Assembly (NCBI GenBank): GCA_016866255.1
Contig: VGMY01000015.1
Span: 1 to 50,718 of the forward strand
Length of the DNA: 50,718 bases
From: Bacteroidota bacterium
GTDB lineage: Bacteria > Bacteroidota > Bacteroidia > Flavobacteriales_D > Crocinitomicaceae
Reading direction: 5' to 3'
Made by a program: the position numbers and the translations under genes. Below the pieces are notes generated by a model. The model worked only from the letters and a program-made list of their open reading frames with translations, searched no databases and was not told where the DNA came from. The first letter of the stretch is position 1, and each line of letters begins with the position of its first letter. Positions 1 through 8,552 of this stretch are shown here, one piece after another.

Positions 1-1
1 G

Positions 2-1348
2 TTACTTTCCGATACAAAACCTACTAAATATCGTTCCTAATATATCGGTGTCGAGTTCGATTTCACCGGTGATGTTGCCCAAGCTGCGCATTGCGGCGCG
101 TAAGTCCATGGCCACTAAATCGGCCGGTAGACCTTGTTTCAATCCCTGTTGGGCCGCCCTTAAATAGGTCTGCGTTTGCTGTAAGGCCTCCACGTGCCGA
201 GCGTTCGAAACCACCGTTTCCCGCTCCACGTCAAAATCTTGCTGTATGCTGTCGCTCATGCGCTGCATCAATTCCTCCAGTCCATCGCCGCTTAAGGCAC
301 TGATCGCCAAGTCCACGCCCCGAGCTTCGTTGAGGTCTTTTTTGTTAGCAATCCATACTACGGTTTTATCGGGGTGCTTGACCTTGAGCTCCGCCACCCA
401 CGCTTCATCGCTTCGCAGCTGCTCAAGGTCGCTTCCATCGCTCAACGCAAGGACCAGCCTCGCCCTTTCTATTTTCTCTTGGGAACGCGCAATCCCCATG
501 GCTTCAATGGTTTCGTTCGTTGCTCGAATTCCTGCCGTATCCATCAAACGAAAACGAATGCCGTCTATGGTCAATACCTCTTCGATAACGTCGCGTGTAG
601 TTCCGGGAATATCGCTGACTATTGCTCGTTCTTCGCCCAATAAAGCGTTCAACAAGGAACTTTTTCCGGCGTTCGGCGCTCCTACAATGGCCACGGGTAC
701 GCCTTCTTTCATGGCATTTCCGAGCGCAAAGCTTTTAATCAAGCGCTGTATTTTGCCCAATACTTCCCCCACCAAGGCCAACAAGGTGCTTCGGTCAGCA
801 AAGGCAAGGTCCTCTTCCCCGAAGTCGAGTTCCAATTCCATGAGGCTGGCGAATTCAATGAGTTTTTCGCGAAGGGTGCTCAATTCGTGCGAAAACCCTC
901 CCCGCATTTGGTTTAAGGCTACTGCGTGGGCCTGACGGCTGTTCGAGGCAATGAGGTCTGCCACCGCTTCGGCTTGCGATAAATCCATTTTTCCGTTCGC
1001 AAAGGCCCTTTGGGTAAATTCTCCCGGCTCGGCCATGCGCGCTCCGGACGCAATGAGCGCTTGTAATATCGCCGATTGTATGTACGAAGACCCATGGCAA
1101 TGAATTTCCACCGTTTCCTCTCCCGTAAAACTTTTTCCGTGGTCAAAACACAGCAAAAGCACTTCGTCCACCGGAGTTTGATCGAGCGTTTTAAACAGCG
1201 TGAATACGGCATGATGGCTCGGCATCGCTGCCAAGTTTCGGGCCACATGAGCTTGAGCAATCTGCTTAGCCTTGGTTCCCGATAAACGAATTACCGACAG
1301 GGCACCGGTTCCTCCGGTAGCTAAAGCAACAATCGTATCGTGGAGCAT
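2..1348 (-). CDS. mnmE: tRNA uridine-5-carboxymethylaminomethyl modification GTPase MnmE
   Basis: MnmE works with MnmG to modify the wobble uridine (U34) of certain tRNAs in the cytoplasm. The 448-residue protein has the full family layout: an N-terminal folate-binding domain, a helical region, and an inserted Ras-like GTPase domain with P-loop GAPNAGKS (223-230), DTAGIR (270-275) and NKKD (335-338). It ends in the family C-terminal motif CIGK, so it is complete although it lies at the window edge. It starts 19 bases after hemD ends, so read-through from the haem genes is possible. A near-consensus -7 box four bases before the ATG suggests it also has its own promoter. Confidence 0.97.
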   Translation of the reverse strand: MLHDTIVALATGGTGALSVIRLSGTKAKQIAQAHVARNLAAMPSHHAVFTLFKTLDQTPVDEVLLLCFDHGKSFTGEETVEIHCHGSSYIQSAILQALIASGARMAEPGEFTQRAFANGKMDLSQAEAVADLIASNSRQAHAVALNQMRGGFSHELSTLREKLIEFASLMELELDFGEEDLAFADRSTLLALVGEVLGKIQRLIKSFALGNAMKEGVPVAIVGAPNAGKSSLLNALLGEERAIVSDIPGTTRDVIEEVLTIDGIRFRLMDTAGIRATNETIEAMGIARSQEKIERARLVLALSDGSDLEQLRSDEAWVAELKVKHPDKTVVWIANKKDLNEARGVDLAISALSGDGLEELMQRMSDSIQQDFDVERETVVSNARHVEALQQTQTYLRAAQQGLKQGLPADLVAMDLRAAMRSLGNITGEIELDTDILGTIFSRFCIGK

Positions 1349-1352
1349 GCGG

Positions 1353-1360
1353 TAAAGGTA
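1353..1360 (-). promoter_or_regulatory. Near-consensus -7 box for mnmE
   Basis: Read on the minus strand this is TACCTTTA, one base from the Bacteroidota -7 consensus TAnnTTTG. Only CCGC separates it from the mnmE ATG. That spacing would put the transcription start at or next to the start codon. No clear -33 TTG was found. Confidence 0.4.
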
Positions 1361-1367
1361 CGAACTT

Positions 1368-2012
1368 CTAGAGGTTTAGCCACGGGGAAAGGAGTGCAAT
1401 CCAATCCACCGTGCTGTCGTCGCCATGGCAATCATCGCTTTCGATGCCTCGACGGCTCAGGAACGAATGCGTACTTTCTCCCCACGCAAACACCTTAGCG
1501 CCTCTCGGAAGAACGTTGCATTGCAGAAAGGATTCCGCATTGCTCGGACTGGTGAACACATATACCGAGCATTCCACAATTTTTCGGGGTAAGAGGGAGG
1601 TTTGGTACACAGGAACGACTTCTTTTTGATGCTCGGGGAAGGTTGCGGGAATGCTCCCCAAACTTCGGTCCGAAACCGGGAACAATACCTTGCGGCTCCC
1701 TGCCCATGCATAAAAGTCTAAAGCCGTTTGTGCGGGATTCCCAGGATGCCGTCCCTGCCAATCGGTGCGGGGAAGGAATTTGGCGGTGGCTTGTGAAAAA
1801 GCAGCGTTCAACACCTCAGGGCGCATGAATTGTTGGCCGAATTCAAAGGACCTTGGACTGCTGAAAAAGAGGATGTCATAAGGCTTGGTTGGGGTATTAT
1901 TCAGCGGAGTAAAAGCAATTAGCGATTCGCAGATTAGTTCGAAAGAACCTTGTCGAGCAGCAAGGACCAAGGGATGGGTTGCCCCACTTTTCGATGAAAA
2001 AAACACGCGCAT
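1368..2012 (-). CDS. hemD: Uroporphyrinogen-III synthase HemD
   Basis: HemD closes and inverts the linear tetrapyrrole hydroxymethylbilane to uroporphyrinogen III. I start it at the ATG (MRVFFSSKSG) whose first base is shared with the hemC stop codon in a TAATG overlap, giving 214 residues. A longer open frame upstream begins at TTG and lies inside hemC, so it is rejected. The family is very divergent. The call rests on position directly after hemC, on length, and on family-like segments such as FTSPSNAESF near residue 153 and the preceding PLNNTPTKPYDILFFSSPRS region. Translational coupling to hemC is likely. Confidence 0.88.
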   Translation of the reverse strand: MRVFFSSKSGATHPLVLAARQGSFELICESLIAFTPLNNTPTKPYDILFFSSPRSFEFGQQFMRPEVLNAAFSQATAKFLPRTDWQGRHPGNPAQTALDFYAWAGSRKVLFPVSDRSLGSIPATFPEHQKEVVPVYQTSLLPRKIVECSVYVFTSPSNAESFLQCNVLPRGAKVFAWGESTHSFLSRRGIESDDCHGDDSTVDWIALLSPWLNL

Positions 2013-2899
2013 TACAGGTTCCGTAAGGTTGCTATGATCTGCTGCACGATATCTTGGTCTTTTTTTAGGGGGAAGGCGAACAACACGGAGGATTGGTGTT
2101 TTGATTTGCCATAGGACACATGAACCACCTTGCCATCGTTGTATACTCCTAGTGGTAAATGACAACCGCCCTCCATGTTTTTGAGCACTTCTCGTTCGAC
2201 ACGTATTTGGTTTTCGACGGCTGAGTGGTTGAGTTTTCTAGCCCAGGCATAAGTTACCGCATCGTTTTCTCGAACCTGAAGCCCCAACACTCCTTGAGCA
2301 GGCGCAGGAATGAAAGCGGTCGGGTCTAGGGTGAGGGTAACGAGATCGCTGGTATCCAGACCGAGCCGTACAACCCCTGCTTTGGCCAGCAAAATGGCAT
2401 CGTAGTCTCCTTTTCGCAGTTTATCGATGCGTGTTGGGACATTGCCTCTTAGCTCATCAATGCGTAAATCCGCTCGGTAACTGCGCAACAAACTTTGGCG
2501 TCGGGCAGAACTGGTGCCAACAACAGCCTCTTGCTTTAACTCGAGTTTTTGGAGGGGATCATGGGCCTCGGAACGAATGAGCAACAATTCGCTGGGGTCC
2601 TCCCTTTGCGAAACGGCGGCAATGATCAGTCCTGCGGGAGGGGTGGTTTCCAGGTCTTTGTGCGAGTGAACCGCCAAATCCACGTTGCCGTTGAGCAATT
2701 CCGCTTCAATTTCCTTGGTGAAAAATCCTTTGCCTTCCAACTTGTCAAAACTTAAGTCTTGGATACGGTCTCCTTGAGTTTGGATAATTTTTAATTCTAC
2801 AAAACACCCTAACTCTTCGAGTTGCCGTTGAACACTTCTCGCCTGCCAAAGCGCCAGGTCACTTCCGCGTGTAGCAATGCGGATGGAAGGTTTACTCAT
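2012..2899 (-). CDS. hemC: Hydroxymethylbilane synthase (porphobilinogen deaminase) HemC
   Basis: HemC joins four porphobilinogens into hydroxymethylbilane on a covalent dipyrromethane cofactor. The 295-residue sequence shows the N-terminal RIATRGSDLALWQA signature, the HSHKDL segment with catalytic Asp82, the arginine-rich TSSARRQSLLR stretch that holds substrate carboxylates, and the cofactor cysteine Cys246 in EGGCHLPLG. It overlaps the end of hemA by eight bases and the start of hemD by one, which indicates one polycistronic unit, hemA-hemC-hemD. Confidence 0.97.
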   Translation of the reverse strand: MSKPSIRIATRGSDLALWQARSVQRQLEELGCFVELKIIQTQGDRIQDLSFDKLEGKGFFTKEIEAELLNGNVDLAVHSHKDLETTPPAGLIIAAVSQREDPSELLLIRSEAHDPLQKLELKQEAVVGTSSARRQSLLRSYRADLRIDELRGNVPTRIDKLRKGDYDAILLAKAGVVRLGLDTSDLVTLTLDPTAFIPAPAQGVLGLQVRENDAVTYAWARKLNHSAVENQIRVEREVLKNMEGGCHLPLGVYNDGKVVHVSYGKSKHQSSVLFAFPLKKDQDIVQQIIATLRNL

Positions 2900-4133
2900 G
2901 TTTCGCCATGATTTCTTTGGCTAACTTCATCGGTCCTGCGATGTATTTTTTTTCAACGTAACCAAGGACTTTTTCGAGTACCTCGCGAGACTGAGGGTCG
3001 AGGGATTTAACATCTTCTTTGAAGACCTCGTTAACGGCATCGGATTTAATGCGCTTGACGGCCATAGGCACCGAACGCATAGCCAACTCTACTTGTCGTT
3101 TTTGAAAAACGATTTCAAATTCCCGCTCTGCCTCGCGGAGTATCTTGGCAACGTGTTCCAATTCTTTGGAACGCTCTTGAAGGTTCTTGTTTAAAATCTT
3201 TTGCAGATAAGAAACAGAAATATGTTTTACGGGGTATTGTTTGAGGATTTGTGGATTTAGATCCTGTGGGATAGCAATATCTATGATGGTTTTACGTCCG
3301 GTATCACCTTGAAGCAAGTATTGGTATAGGTCGGGGGTAATTATGTGTTGTTCTGCCGCGGTGCAGCTTATAATAACATCAAATCCTCGATCGTAGGAAG
3401 CCAACGCAGCCAAGTCATAAGCTTTTCCTCCTAGCTCATTGGCTAATTCTTGGGCTTTTGCAAAAGTGCGGTTAAATACGGCGAAATTTTTGAATCCATG
3501 TTTTTTAAGGAAACGCCCCATTGCGGTATTCGTGGAACCGGCCCCAACCATAATGAAGCGTGAATCCAAGGGGATTTGTAGCCTTTTGAGATGATGGTAC
3601 GCTAACGAAACTATGGAAACGTGTTTGGTGGCGATGGAGGTTTGAGTGAAAACTTTTTTGGCGGTTTGAATCACATGTCGGTTTAAAATTCGGAGCACGT
3701 CGCCGGTTAAACCTGCAACTGCACAATGCTCATAAGCTTGGCGCATTTGGGCGATTATTTCCCGTTCTCCGATAATCATGGAATCCACCGAGGAAGCCAC
3801 GGACATCGCGTGTTCAACAGCATGGCTGCCTTGATAGTAATCCGAGTTGAGGGCAAACTCTTCAAGCTCTTTCTCAGTGAGCTCTGGATAAACCGTTCTT
3901 AAAAAAATACCCGTAAACTCGGGAACCACCTTCTTCATGGATGTAAAACTGAACTCCACACGGTTGCAGGTGGAAAGCATCATCAGCTCCTGCAGGTCTA
4001 ATTGTTGTTTGACATGGGTTAAGCGCTGGGCTAAATTGTCCGGTTGGATGTGCAAAACACCGATGCGATTGATATCAAGCGTTCGATGGGTAAAGGCTAG
4101 CGTAGCTAACTGGTTCAAGTTTGTTATGAACAT
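2892..4133 (-). CDS. hemA: Glutamyl-tRNA reductase HemA
   Basis: HemA makes glutamate-1-semialdehyde from glutamyl-tRNA(Glu) with NADPH, the committed step of the C5 haem route. I use the ATG at 4133 (MFITNLNQLA, 413 residues); the frame stays open to an upstream TTG that adds only seven residues. Catalytic Cys56 lies in LSTCNRVEF, the NADPH-binding segment is VGAGSTNTAMG, and the C-terminal helical dimerisation domain is present. It is the first gene of hemA-hemC-hemD. The roughly 85-base gap upstream holds a direct-repeat element described in the findings. Confidence 0.96.
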   Translation of the reverse strand: MFITNLNQLATLAFTHRTLDINRIGVLHIQPDNLAQRLTHVKQQLDLQELMMLSTCNRVEFSFTSMKKVVPEFTGIFLRTVYPELTEKELEEFALNSDYYQGSHAVEHAMSVASSVDSMIIGEREIIAQMRQAYEHCAVAGLTGDVLRILNRHVIQTAKKVFTQTSIATKHVSIVSLAYHHLKRLQIPLDSRFIMVGAGSTNTAMGRFLKKHGFKNFAVFNRTFAKAQELANELGGKAYDLAALASYDRGFDVIISCTAAEQHIITPDLYQYLLQGDTGRKTIIDIAIPQDLNPQILKQYPVKHISVSYLQKILNKNLQERSKELEHVAKILREAEREFEIVFQKRQVELAMRSVPMAVKRIKSDAVNEVFKEDVKSLDPQSREVLEKVLGYVEKKYIAGPMKLAKEIMAKHE

Positions 4134-4179
4134 TTGAGAAATAAGCGTGTACAAAATTGATTACAGAACGCTGTACAAT

Positions 4180-4197
4180 TGTCATAATAGTGTCACA
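4180..4197. promoter_or_regulatory. Direct-repeat element upstream of hemA
   Basis: On the plus strand TGTCATA, four bases, TGTCACA: two similar heptamers with an 11-bp period, which resembles an enterobacterial PHO box. On the minus strand it begins TGTGACACT, a 9-mer also present in the htpG intergenic region. It ends 47 bases upstream of the hemA start. Any regulator is unknown. Confidence 0.3.
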
Positions 4198-4217
4198 TTT
4201 CTTAATTTAGAACAAAT

Positions 4218-4637
4218 CTAAATAATAGGCGGCGGTTTAAGCTCCTGACAGAGTTCAACCAATAATTTTTCAGAGGATTTTGGGTGTAAAAAAGCAATTA
4301 TTTTATTATCGGCTCCCTGTTTAGGGTTTTGATGAATCAATTCGAATCCGGCGAGCAATAAACGTTGAATTTCATGTTCAATATCATCGGTTTCAAAAGC
4401 TACGTGATGAAAGCCTTTTCCTTTTGCCCGTAAAAATTGGGCAATGGGGGATGCGGAATCGGTGGCTTCTAGCAGTTCTATTTTGTTGGGACCAACCTGA
4501 AAAAAAGCGGTTAAAACGCTTTCAGATCCCACAAACTCTTGTTTATAGCAAGGAGTAGCTAAGAGCGCTTCGTAGACAGGAATGCTTTCAGAAAGGCTCT
4601 CTACGGCAATGCCTAAATGTTCGATTTTTAACAGCAT
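4218..4637 (-). CDS. mce: Methylmalonyl-CoA epimerase
   Basis: The enzyme interconverts (R)- and (S)-methylmalonyl-CoA in the propionate/succinyl-CoA route. The 139 residues match the family length and carry the vicinal-oxygen-chelate fold pattern: IEHLGIAV at the start with metal ligand His7, Gln47, the GKGFHHVAFETDDI segment with His77/78, and Glu128 in LLVELCQE. Ligand positions are inferred from the known family pattern. The gene overlaps the stop of the upstream secreted-protein gene (TGATG), so the two are probably co-translated, although no functional link is evident. Confidence 0.93.
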   Translation of the reverse strand: MLLKIEHLGIAVESLSESIPVYEALLATPCYKQEFVGSESVLTAFFQVGPNKIELLEATDSASPIAQFLRAKGKGFHHVAFETDDIEHEIQRLLLAGFELIHQNPKQGADNKIIAFLHPKSSEKLLVELCQELKPPPII

Positions 4638-5434
4638 CAGTATTTGATTATTTTATCGGTTTTATGGTCATAATTTACGTGGTAAATGCCGTTCAATAAG
4701 TCGGAACAATCAACGGAATTTGCATATCCTTTTTTCAAGAGATTTCCATACACATCATAGACTTCGTATTTGGTTTTTGTTTCTGCGTTTCCCGCCTTGA
4801 AATAAACCTTTGTTTTTACTTTAATGGGGCTCAACGACAAGGTTTTTGCATTCGAGGTAAAGGAAACGCTTTTTGAACTCCGTTTAATTCCAGTGTTGTC
4901 GGTTTGAGCAACACGCACCGTATTTACCCCGCTCGTTGCTATGATGTTTAGCGAATAAGAATTCGTGGTTTTCAGGCCCTTGCCAAGAACCTCTCCAGCT
5001 TGAACCCAACGGCCCCACTTATATTGTTCAACCGAGAACACCAATTTTCCCGATTCATTTTTTGTGCTCCATGTGATTTTACCTTTCGAATCGGCTGAAA
5101 TGGAGGTTATTTCGAAAGTGCTGAAAGGAAGTAAGACTTCTGGATTTACAAAATTTGGCATGCAACTTTCACCGTGCTCTAATTCGATAAAAATGTCGTC
5201 TCCCTTTTTGAATTGAAACAATCCAAGGTCAATTTCAAAATATTCGGTTTGAATGGATGCGGGTAAAATAATTCCATTGACCAAAACTTTGTCGATGCAA
5301 TATCCATAGCCGTCGGTTTTAATGGGATTGGAAACAAACAGGTTCATGCCTTCATATTGACCACTAATCGAAAGGATTTGAGCCTCTGAAAAGCCAACCC
5401 AAAAACCTAAAAAAAGCAGTAGCAATCGTTGCAT
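4637..5434 (-). CDS. Secreted protein with T9SS type A-like C-terminal domain
   Basis: This 265-residue protein has a clear signal peptide (MQRLLLLFLGFWVGFSEA), a beta-rich middle part with two cysteines that could pair, and a final ~70 residues (KTKYEVYDVYGNLLKKGYAN to TDKIIKY) that match T9SS sorting domains. It should be exported through the outer membrane; its function is not recognisable. I prefer the ATG at 5434 to a TTG nine bases upstream. It is coupled to the epimerase by a TGATG overlap and diverges from hemJ. Confidence 0.75.
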   Translation of the reverse strand: MQRLLLLFLGFWVGFSEAQILSISGQYEGMNLFVSNPIKTDGYGYCIDKVLVNGIILPASIQTEYFEIDLGLFQFKKGDDIFIELEHGESCMPNFVNPEVLLPFSTFEITSISADSKGKITWSTKNESGKLVFSVEQYKWGRWVQAGEVLGKGLKTTNSYSLNIIATSGVNTVRVAQTDNTGIKRSSKSVSFTSNAKTLSLSPIKVKTKVYFKAGNAETKTKYEVYDVYGNLLKKGYANSVDCSDLLNGIYHVNYDHKTDKIIKY

Positions 5435-5440
5435 CCCTAA

Positions 5441-5448
5441 CAAAATTA
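5441..5448 (-). promoter_or_regulatory. -7 box for the secreted-protein/mce unit
   Basis: Minus-strand TAATTTTG fits TAnnTTTG exactly and lies six bases before the ATG at 5434. It predicts an almost leaderless transcript. Confidence 0.45.
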
Positions 5449-5492
5449 ACGAATATAAGTAAAGCGTGAGCGAGTGCTAAAAAGAATTCTAT

Positions 5493-5500
5493 TAAATTTG
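5493..5500 (+). promoter_or_regulatory. -7 box just before hemJ
   Basis: TAAATTTG fits TAnnTTTG exactly and lies three bases before the hemJ ATG. No convincing -33 TTG is present, so chance is possible, but the spacing matches several other genes here. Confidence 0.35.
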
Positions 5501-5503
5501 AAG

Positions 5504-6055
5504 ATGGATTGGTGGATTCAAAACCTAGGCGTCGTTAAGTCCTTGCACATTATTTTTATGGTGAGTTGGTTTGCGGGCTTGTTTTACATGGTACGCTTGT
5601 TCATCTATTCCGTGGAGGCGGGCGAGAAAGAAGAACCGGATAGATCCATCTTGTTAAACCAATTCGAAATTATGCAACGAAGGTTGTGGTGGATTATTGC
5701 GACTCCATCGATGGTATTAACCTTGTCCTTTGGCGCCCTTATGCTGTGGATTGTTCCTGGGTATTTGAAAGAATTTTACATGCACTTGAAACTGGGTTTT
5801 GTTTTATTGCTGTTGGTATATCATTTTATCAGTCAAAAAATTTATGTGGACTTGAAGAGAGGGCAGTTCCATTGGAGCAGTGGAGCGTTAAGAATCTGGA
5901 ACGAAGTTGCTACCCTGCTCCTCGTTATTATTGTGTTCATCGTCGTGTTGAAGGACAACACCAATTGGATTTATGCTGGCATCGGGTTTGTGTCATTGGC
6001 CTTGTTGTTATTGTTCGCCATTAAAACCTATCAAGCGGTGCGACGAAAGGAATAA
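5504..6055 (+). CDS. hemJ: HemJ-type protoporphyrinogen IX oxidase (UPF0093/CopD-like membrane protein)
   Basis: HemJ is the membrane enzyme that oxidises protoporphyrinogen IX to protoporphyrin IX in many bacteria lacking HemY or HemG. The 183-residue protein has about four or five membrane helices and the two conserved family residues, His15 in VKSLHIIFMVSWFAGLFY and Lys96 in HLKLGFVLLL. I use the ATG at 5504 (MDWWIQNLGV); the frame also opens at a GTG 30 bases upstream, which would add an unlikely basic tail. Its position next to hemA-hemC-hemD supports the haem role. Confidence 0.9.
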   Translation: MDWWIQNLGVVKSLHIIFMVSWFAGLFYMVRLFIYSVEAGEKEEPDRSILLNQFEIMQRRLWWIIATPSMVLTLSFGALMLWIVPGYLKEFYMHLKLGFVLLLLVYHFISQKIYVDLKRGQFHWSSGALRIWNEVATLLLVIIVFIVVLKDNTNWIYAGIGFVSLALLLLFAIKTYQAVRRKE

Positions 6056-6092
6056 AAAGAAATTTTTAGCGTCCTTGAACCTAAAGAATTAG

Positions 6093-6100
6093 TATCTTTG
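6093..6100 (+). promoter_or_regulatory. -7 box of the atp operon promoter
   Basis: TATCTTTG, an exact match to TAnnTTTG, lies 24 bases before the atpB ATG. A TTG at 6075-6077 could be the -33 element, but its 15-base spacer is shorter than usual. The arrangement gives a leader of about 20 bases. Confidence 0.6.
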
Positions 6101-6124
6101 CACCGAAATAAGAACAGTGCTTTC

Positions 6125-7198
6125 ATGAAGAATGCTGCGTTTAACGCGATTTTAGTGCTTGTAGGAAGTTTTTTCTTTTCGTCCTCAGTGTTGCGTGCCA
6201 ACGAGGAGTTCAGCATCATGCACCACATTCAGGATGCCCATGAGTGGCACCTTTGGGGAGAAGGCCATTCAGCAAGCGCCATTTCTTTACCCATCATTTT
6301 GATCGACAAGGGGGTAAAGTGCTTCAGTTCCTCACATTTATATCATGGGAAGCAACAGCAGGATACGTTGAAGGACGGTTCGGTTCAAACCTACCTCATC
6401 GGAGTAGGCCCGGCAAAGGGATATGCGCTGTTGCACGAGAAAATCTATAAACTCGCAGCAGTTCGATTGACCTTTCACAACGGACATCCCCACAACGAAA
6501 CCCCTTGGGATTTTTCCATTACGAAAAACGTTTTATCCTTGTTTGTAGGAGGGCTGTTGCTGCTAATAATTATGTTGGTGACCGCTAATTTTTACAAAAG
6601 GAAAGGGCCCGTTGCGCCTCAGGGTCTGGCGAAATTTGTGGAACCCCTGATTGTTTTTGTACGAGACGAAATTGCGATCCCGAATTTACCCGACGGAAAA
6701 CACGTTAAATATATCGGGTTTTTAACCACGGTTTTCTTTTTTATTTTAATCAATAATTTACTCGGAATGGTTCCTGTTTTTCCGGGAGGTGCCAACCTGA
6801 CAGGCAATATAACGGTTACATTTTTCTTGGCCTGTTGTACCTTAGTCATTACGTTGTTTAGCGCGAATAAAAATTATTGGAAGCACATTTTTGCAACGCC
6901 AGGTGTTCCCAAGGCATTGTTGCCCATCATGATTCCAATTGAGGTTGTAGGTATTTTTACCAAACCCTTCGCGTTGATGATTCGTTTGTTCGCAAATATG
7001 ACTGCAGGGCACATTATTATTTTAGCGCTGTTTTCCATTATTTTCTTGAATAAATCAGTGGCCTGGGCCGGTTTATCAGTTCCAATGGCTTTATTTATTT
7101 CGGTATTAGAAGTATTGGTGGCCTTTTTACAGGCGTATTTGTTTTCGATGCTGTCCGCGCTGTTTATAGGAGCAGCGATCGAGGACGATCATCATTAA
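6125..7198 (+). CDS. atpB: F0F1 ATP synthase subunit a
   Basis: Subunit a forms the two proton half-channels beside the c-ring. I use the ATG at 6125 (357 residues) rather than an upstream TTG that falls in the promoter. The protein has a signal-like N-terminus and a long extracytoplasmic N-terminal extension of about 130 residues rich in histidine, common in Bacteroidota and absent from E. coli. Five or six membrane helices follow, with the essential Arg287 in ALMIRLFANMTAGH. It heads the operon atpB-E-F-H-A-G. Confidence 0.96.
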   Translation: MKNAAFNAILVLVGSFFFSSSVLRANEEFSIMHHIQDAHEWHLWGEGHSASAISLPIILIDKGVKCFSSSHLYHGKQQQDTLKDGSVQTYLIGVGPAKGYALLHEKIYKLAAVRLTFHNGHPHNETPWDFSITKNVLSLFVGGLLLLIIMLVTANFYKRKGPVAPQGLAKFVEPLIVFVRDEIAIPNLPDGKHVKYIGFLTTVFFFILINNLLGMVPVFPGGANLTGNITVTFFLACCTLVITLFSANKNYWKHIFATPGVPKALLPIMIPIEVVGIFTKPFALMIRLFANMTAGHIIILALFSIIFLNKSVAWAGLSVPMALFISVLEVLVAFLQAYLFSMLSALFIGAAIEDDHH

Positions 7199-7205
7199 TT
7201 TGTAA

Positions 7206-7445
<240 letters not shown>

Positions 7446-7454
7446 TTTTTAAAT

Positions 7455-7475
7455 GCCCCTGCGGTTGGCAGGGGC
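7455..7475 (+). promoter_or_regulatory. Intercistronic stem-loop between atpE and atpF
   Basis: GCCCCTGC, five-base loop GGTTG, GCAGGGGC: a perfect 8-bp GC-rich stem nine bases after the atpE stop. The bases after it are TTATTGTATTG, not a continuous T-run, so it is a weak terminator at most. It could partly stop transcription or protect the 3' end of the atpBE portion of the message. Confidence 0.7.
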
Positions 7476-7503
7476 TTATTGTATTGATTAAAAAAAAGAA
7501 CGT

Positions 7504-7998
7504 ATGGAGTTAGTTACCCCGAGTTACGGCTTGTTGTTTTGGACAGGATTAACCTTTTGTCTTTTGCTCTTTGTATTAACCCGATTTGTTTGGAAACCTC
7601 TGTTGAAATCGGTAAATGCTCGTAGTAAAATAATCGAAGAGGCGCTGAAAGAGGCCGAAAAAGCACGTCAGGAAATGCAGGCTTTAAACGCCGAAAATGA
7701 GCGTATTTTAAAAGAGGCGCGTGTTGAAAGAGATGCTATTTTAAAGGAAGCAAAAGACGCCGGCACTAAAATGATCGAGGAGGCTCGTGAAAAGGCTAAA
7801 GCGGAAGGGGTGAAGCTAATGGAGTCGGCAAAATCGGCCATTGAGAGTGAACGGAATGCAGCAATTACCGAAATGAAAGCCCAAGTGGCCATTTTTTCTG
7901 TGGAAATTGCGGAACGAATGATACGCGAATCATGGTCTTCGGATGCTAAACAAAAGGAACTTGCCAGCAAATTAGCCGAGGAGCTTAAGCTGAATTGA
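7504..7998 (+). CDS. atpF: F0F1 ATP synthase subunit b
   Basis: The peripheral stalk subunit: one N-terminal membrane helix (about residues 8-27) followed by a long charged alpha-helical/coiled-coil part rich in Glu, Lys and Ala that reaches to the top of F1. The length of 164 residues is normal. One base separates its stop from the atpH start, so the stalk subunits b and delta are probably coupled in translation. Confidence 0.95.
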   Translation: MELVTPSYGLLFWTGLTFCLLLFVLTRFVWKPLLKSVNARSKIIEEALKEAEKARQEMQALNAENERILKEARVERDAILKEAKDAGTKMIEEAREKAKAEGVKLMESAKSAIESERNAAITEMKAQVAIFSVEIAERMIRESWSSDAKQKELASKLAEELKLN

Positions 7999-7999
7999 T

Positions 8000-8533
8000 A
8001 TGGTATCGACAAAATCTGCAATCAGGTACGCAACCGCTTTAATGGAGCTGAGCCTTGCTCAAGGGAAAATGGAACGCATTGAGAAGGATTTATCCCGTTT
8101 TGAGCAAGTGGTGCATACCTCCAACGATTTTCGCACTTTCTTGAATTCTCCCGTAATTAGGGACGACAAGAAAATTGCTATTTACCAGCAAATTTTGACG
8201 GATTTCGACGAATTAACCATGGGGTTTTTTAGCCTTGTAACCAAAAACGGTCGAGAACAGTTGCTTCCCGAAATTGCGCGTCAATTTCATCGCTTGCTTG
8301 AAAAGCATCGGGATATTGTGTCGGGATTGATTACAACGGCAAGTGCCTTGGATGCAGAGACCAAGCAAGCGATCATACGAAAAGTATCCAGCTCTTTTAA
8401 CGGAAATCTTTCGTTGAAAGAGGAGGTAGATCCATCCTTGATCGGGGGATTTATCATCCGCATTGACGATAAACAAATAGACGCGTCGGTGGCAAGCAAG
8501 CTGAAGCAACTTAAACAAGAATTAACAACGTAA
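8000..8533 (+). CDS. atpH: F0F1 ATP synthase subunit delta
   Basis: Delta joins the peripheral stalk to the top of the alpha3beta3 head. The 177-residue sequence has the family pattern: an N-terminal helical domain ([19 protein letters not shown]), then a C-terminal domain with [29 protein letters not shown]. It lies between atpF and atpA as usual. Confidence 0.95.
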   Translation: MVSTKSAIRYATALMELSLAQGKMERIEKDLSRFEQVVHTSNDFRTFLNSPVIRDDKKIAIYQQILTDFDELTMGFFSLVTKNGREQLLPEIARQFHRLLEKHRDIVSGLITTASALDAETKQAIIRKVSSSFNGNLSLKEEVDPSLIGGFIIRIDDKQIDASVASKLKQLKQELTT

Positions 8534-8552
8534 AGCAAACAATAAAACAATC

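Noticed and set aside
246..935. A 229-codon plus-strand frame opposite mnmE
   Set aside because: Shadow of mnmE on the other strand; Ser/Arg-rich low-quality composition and no recognisable family.
2013..2165. Longer hemD open frame starting at a TTG inside hemC
   Set aside because: The extra 51 residues overlap hemC and do not look like HemD; the ATG at 2012 fits the family and gives a TAATG overlap.
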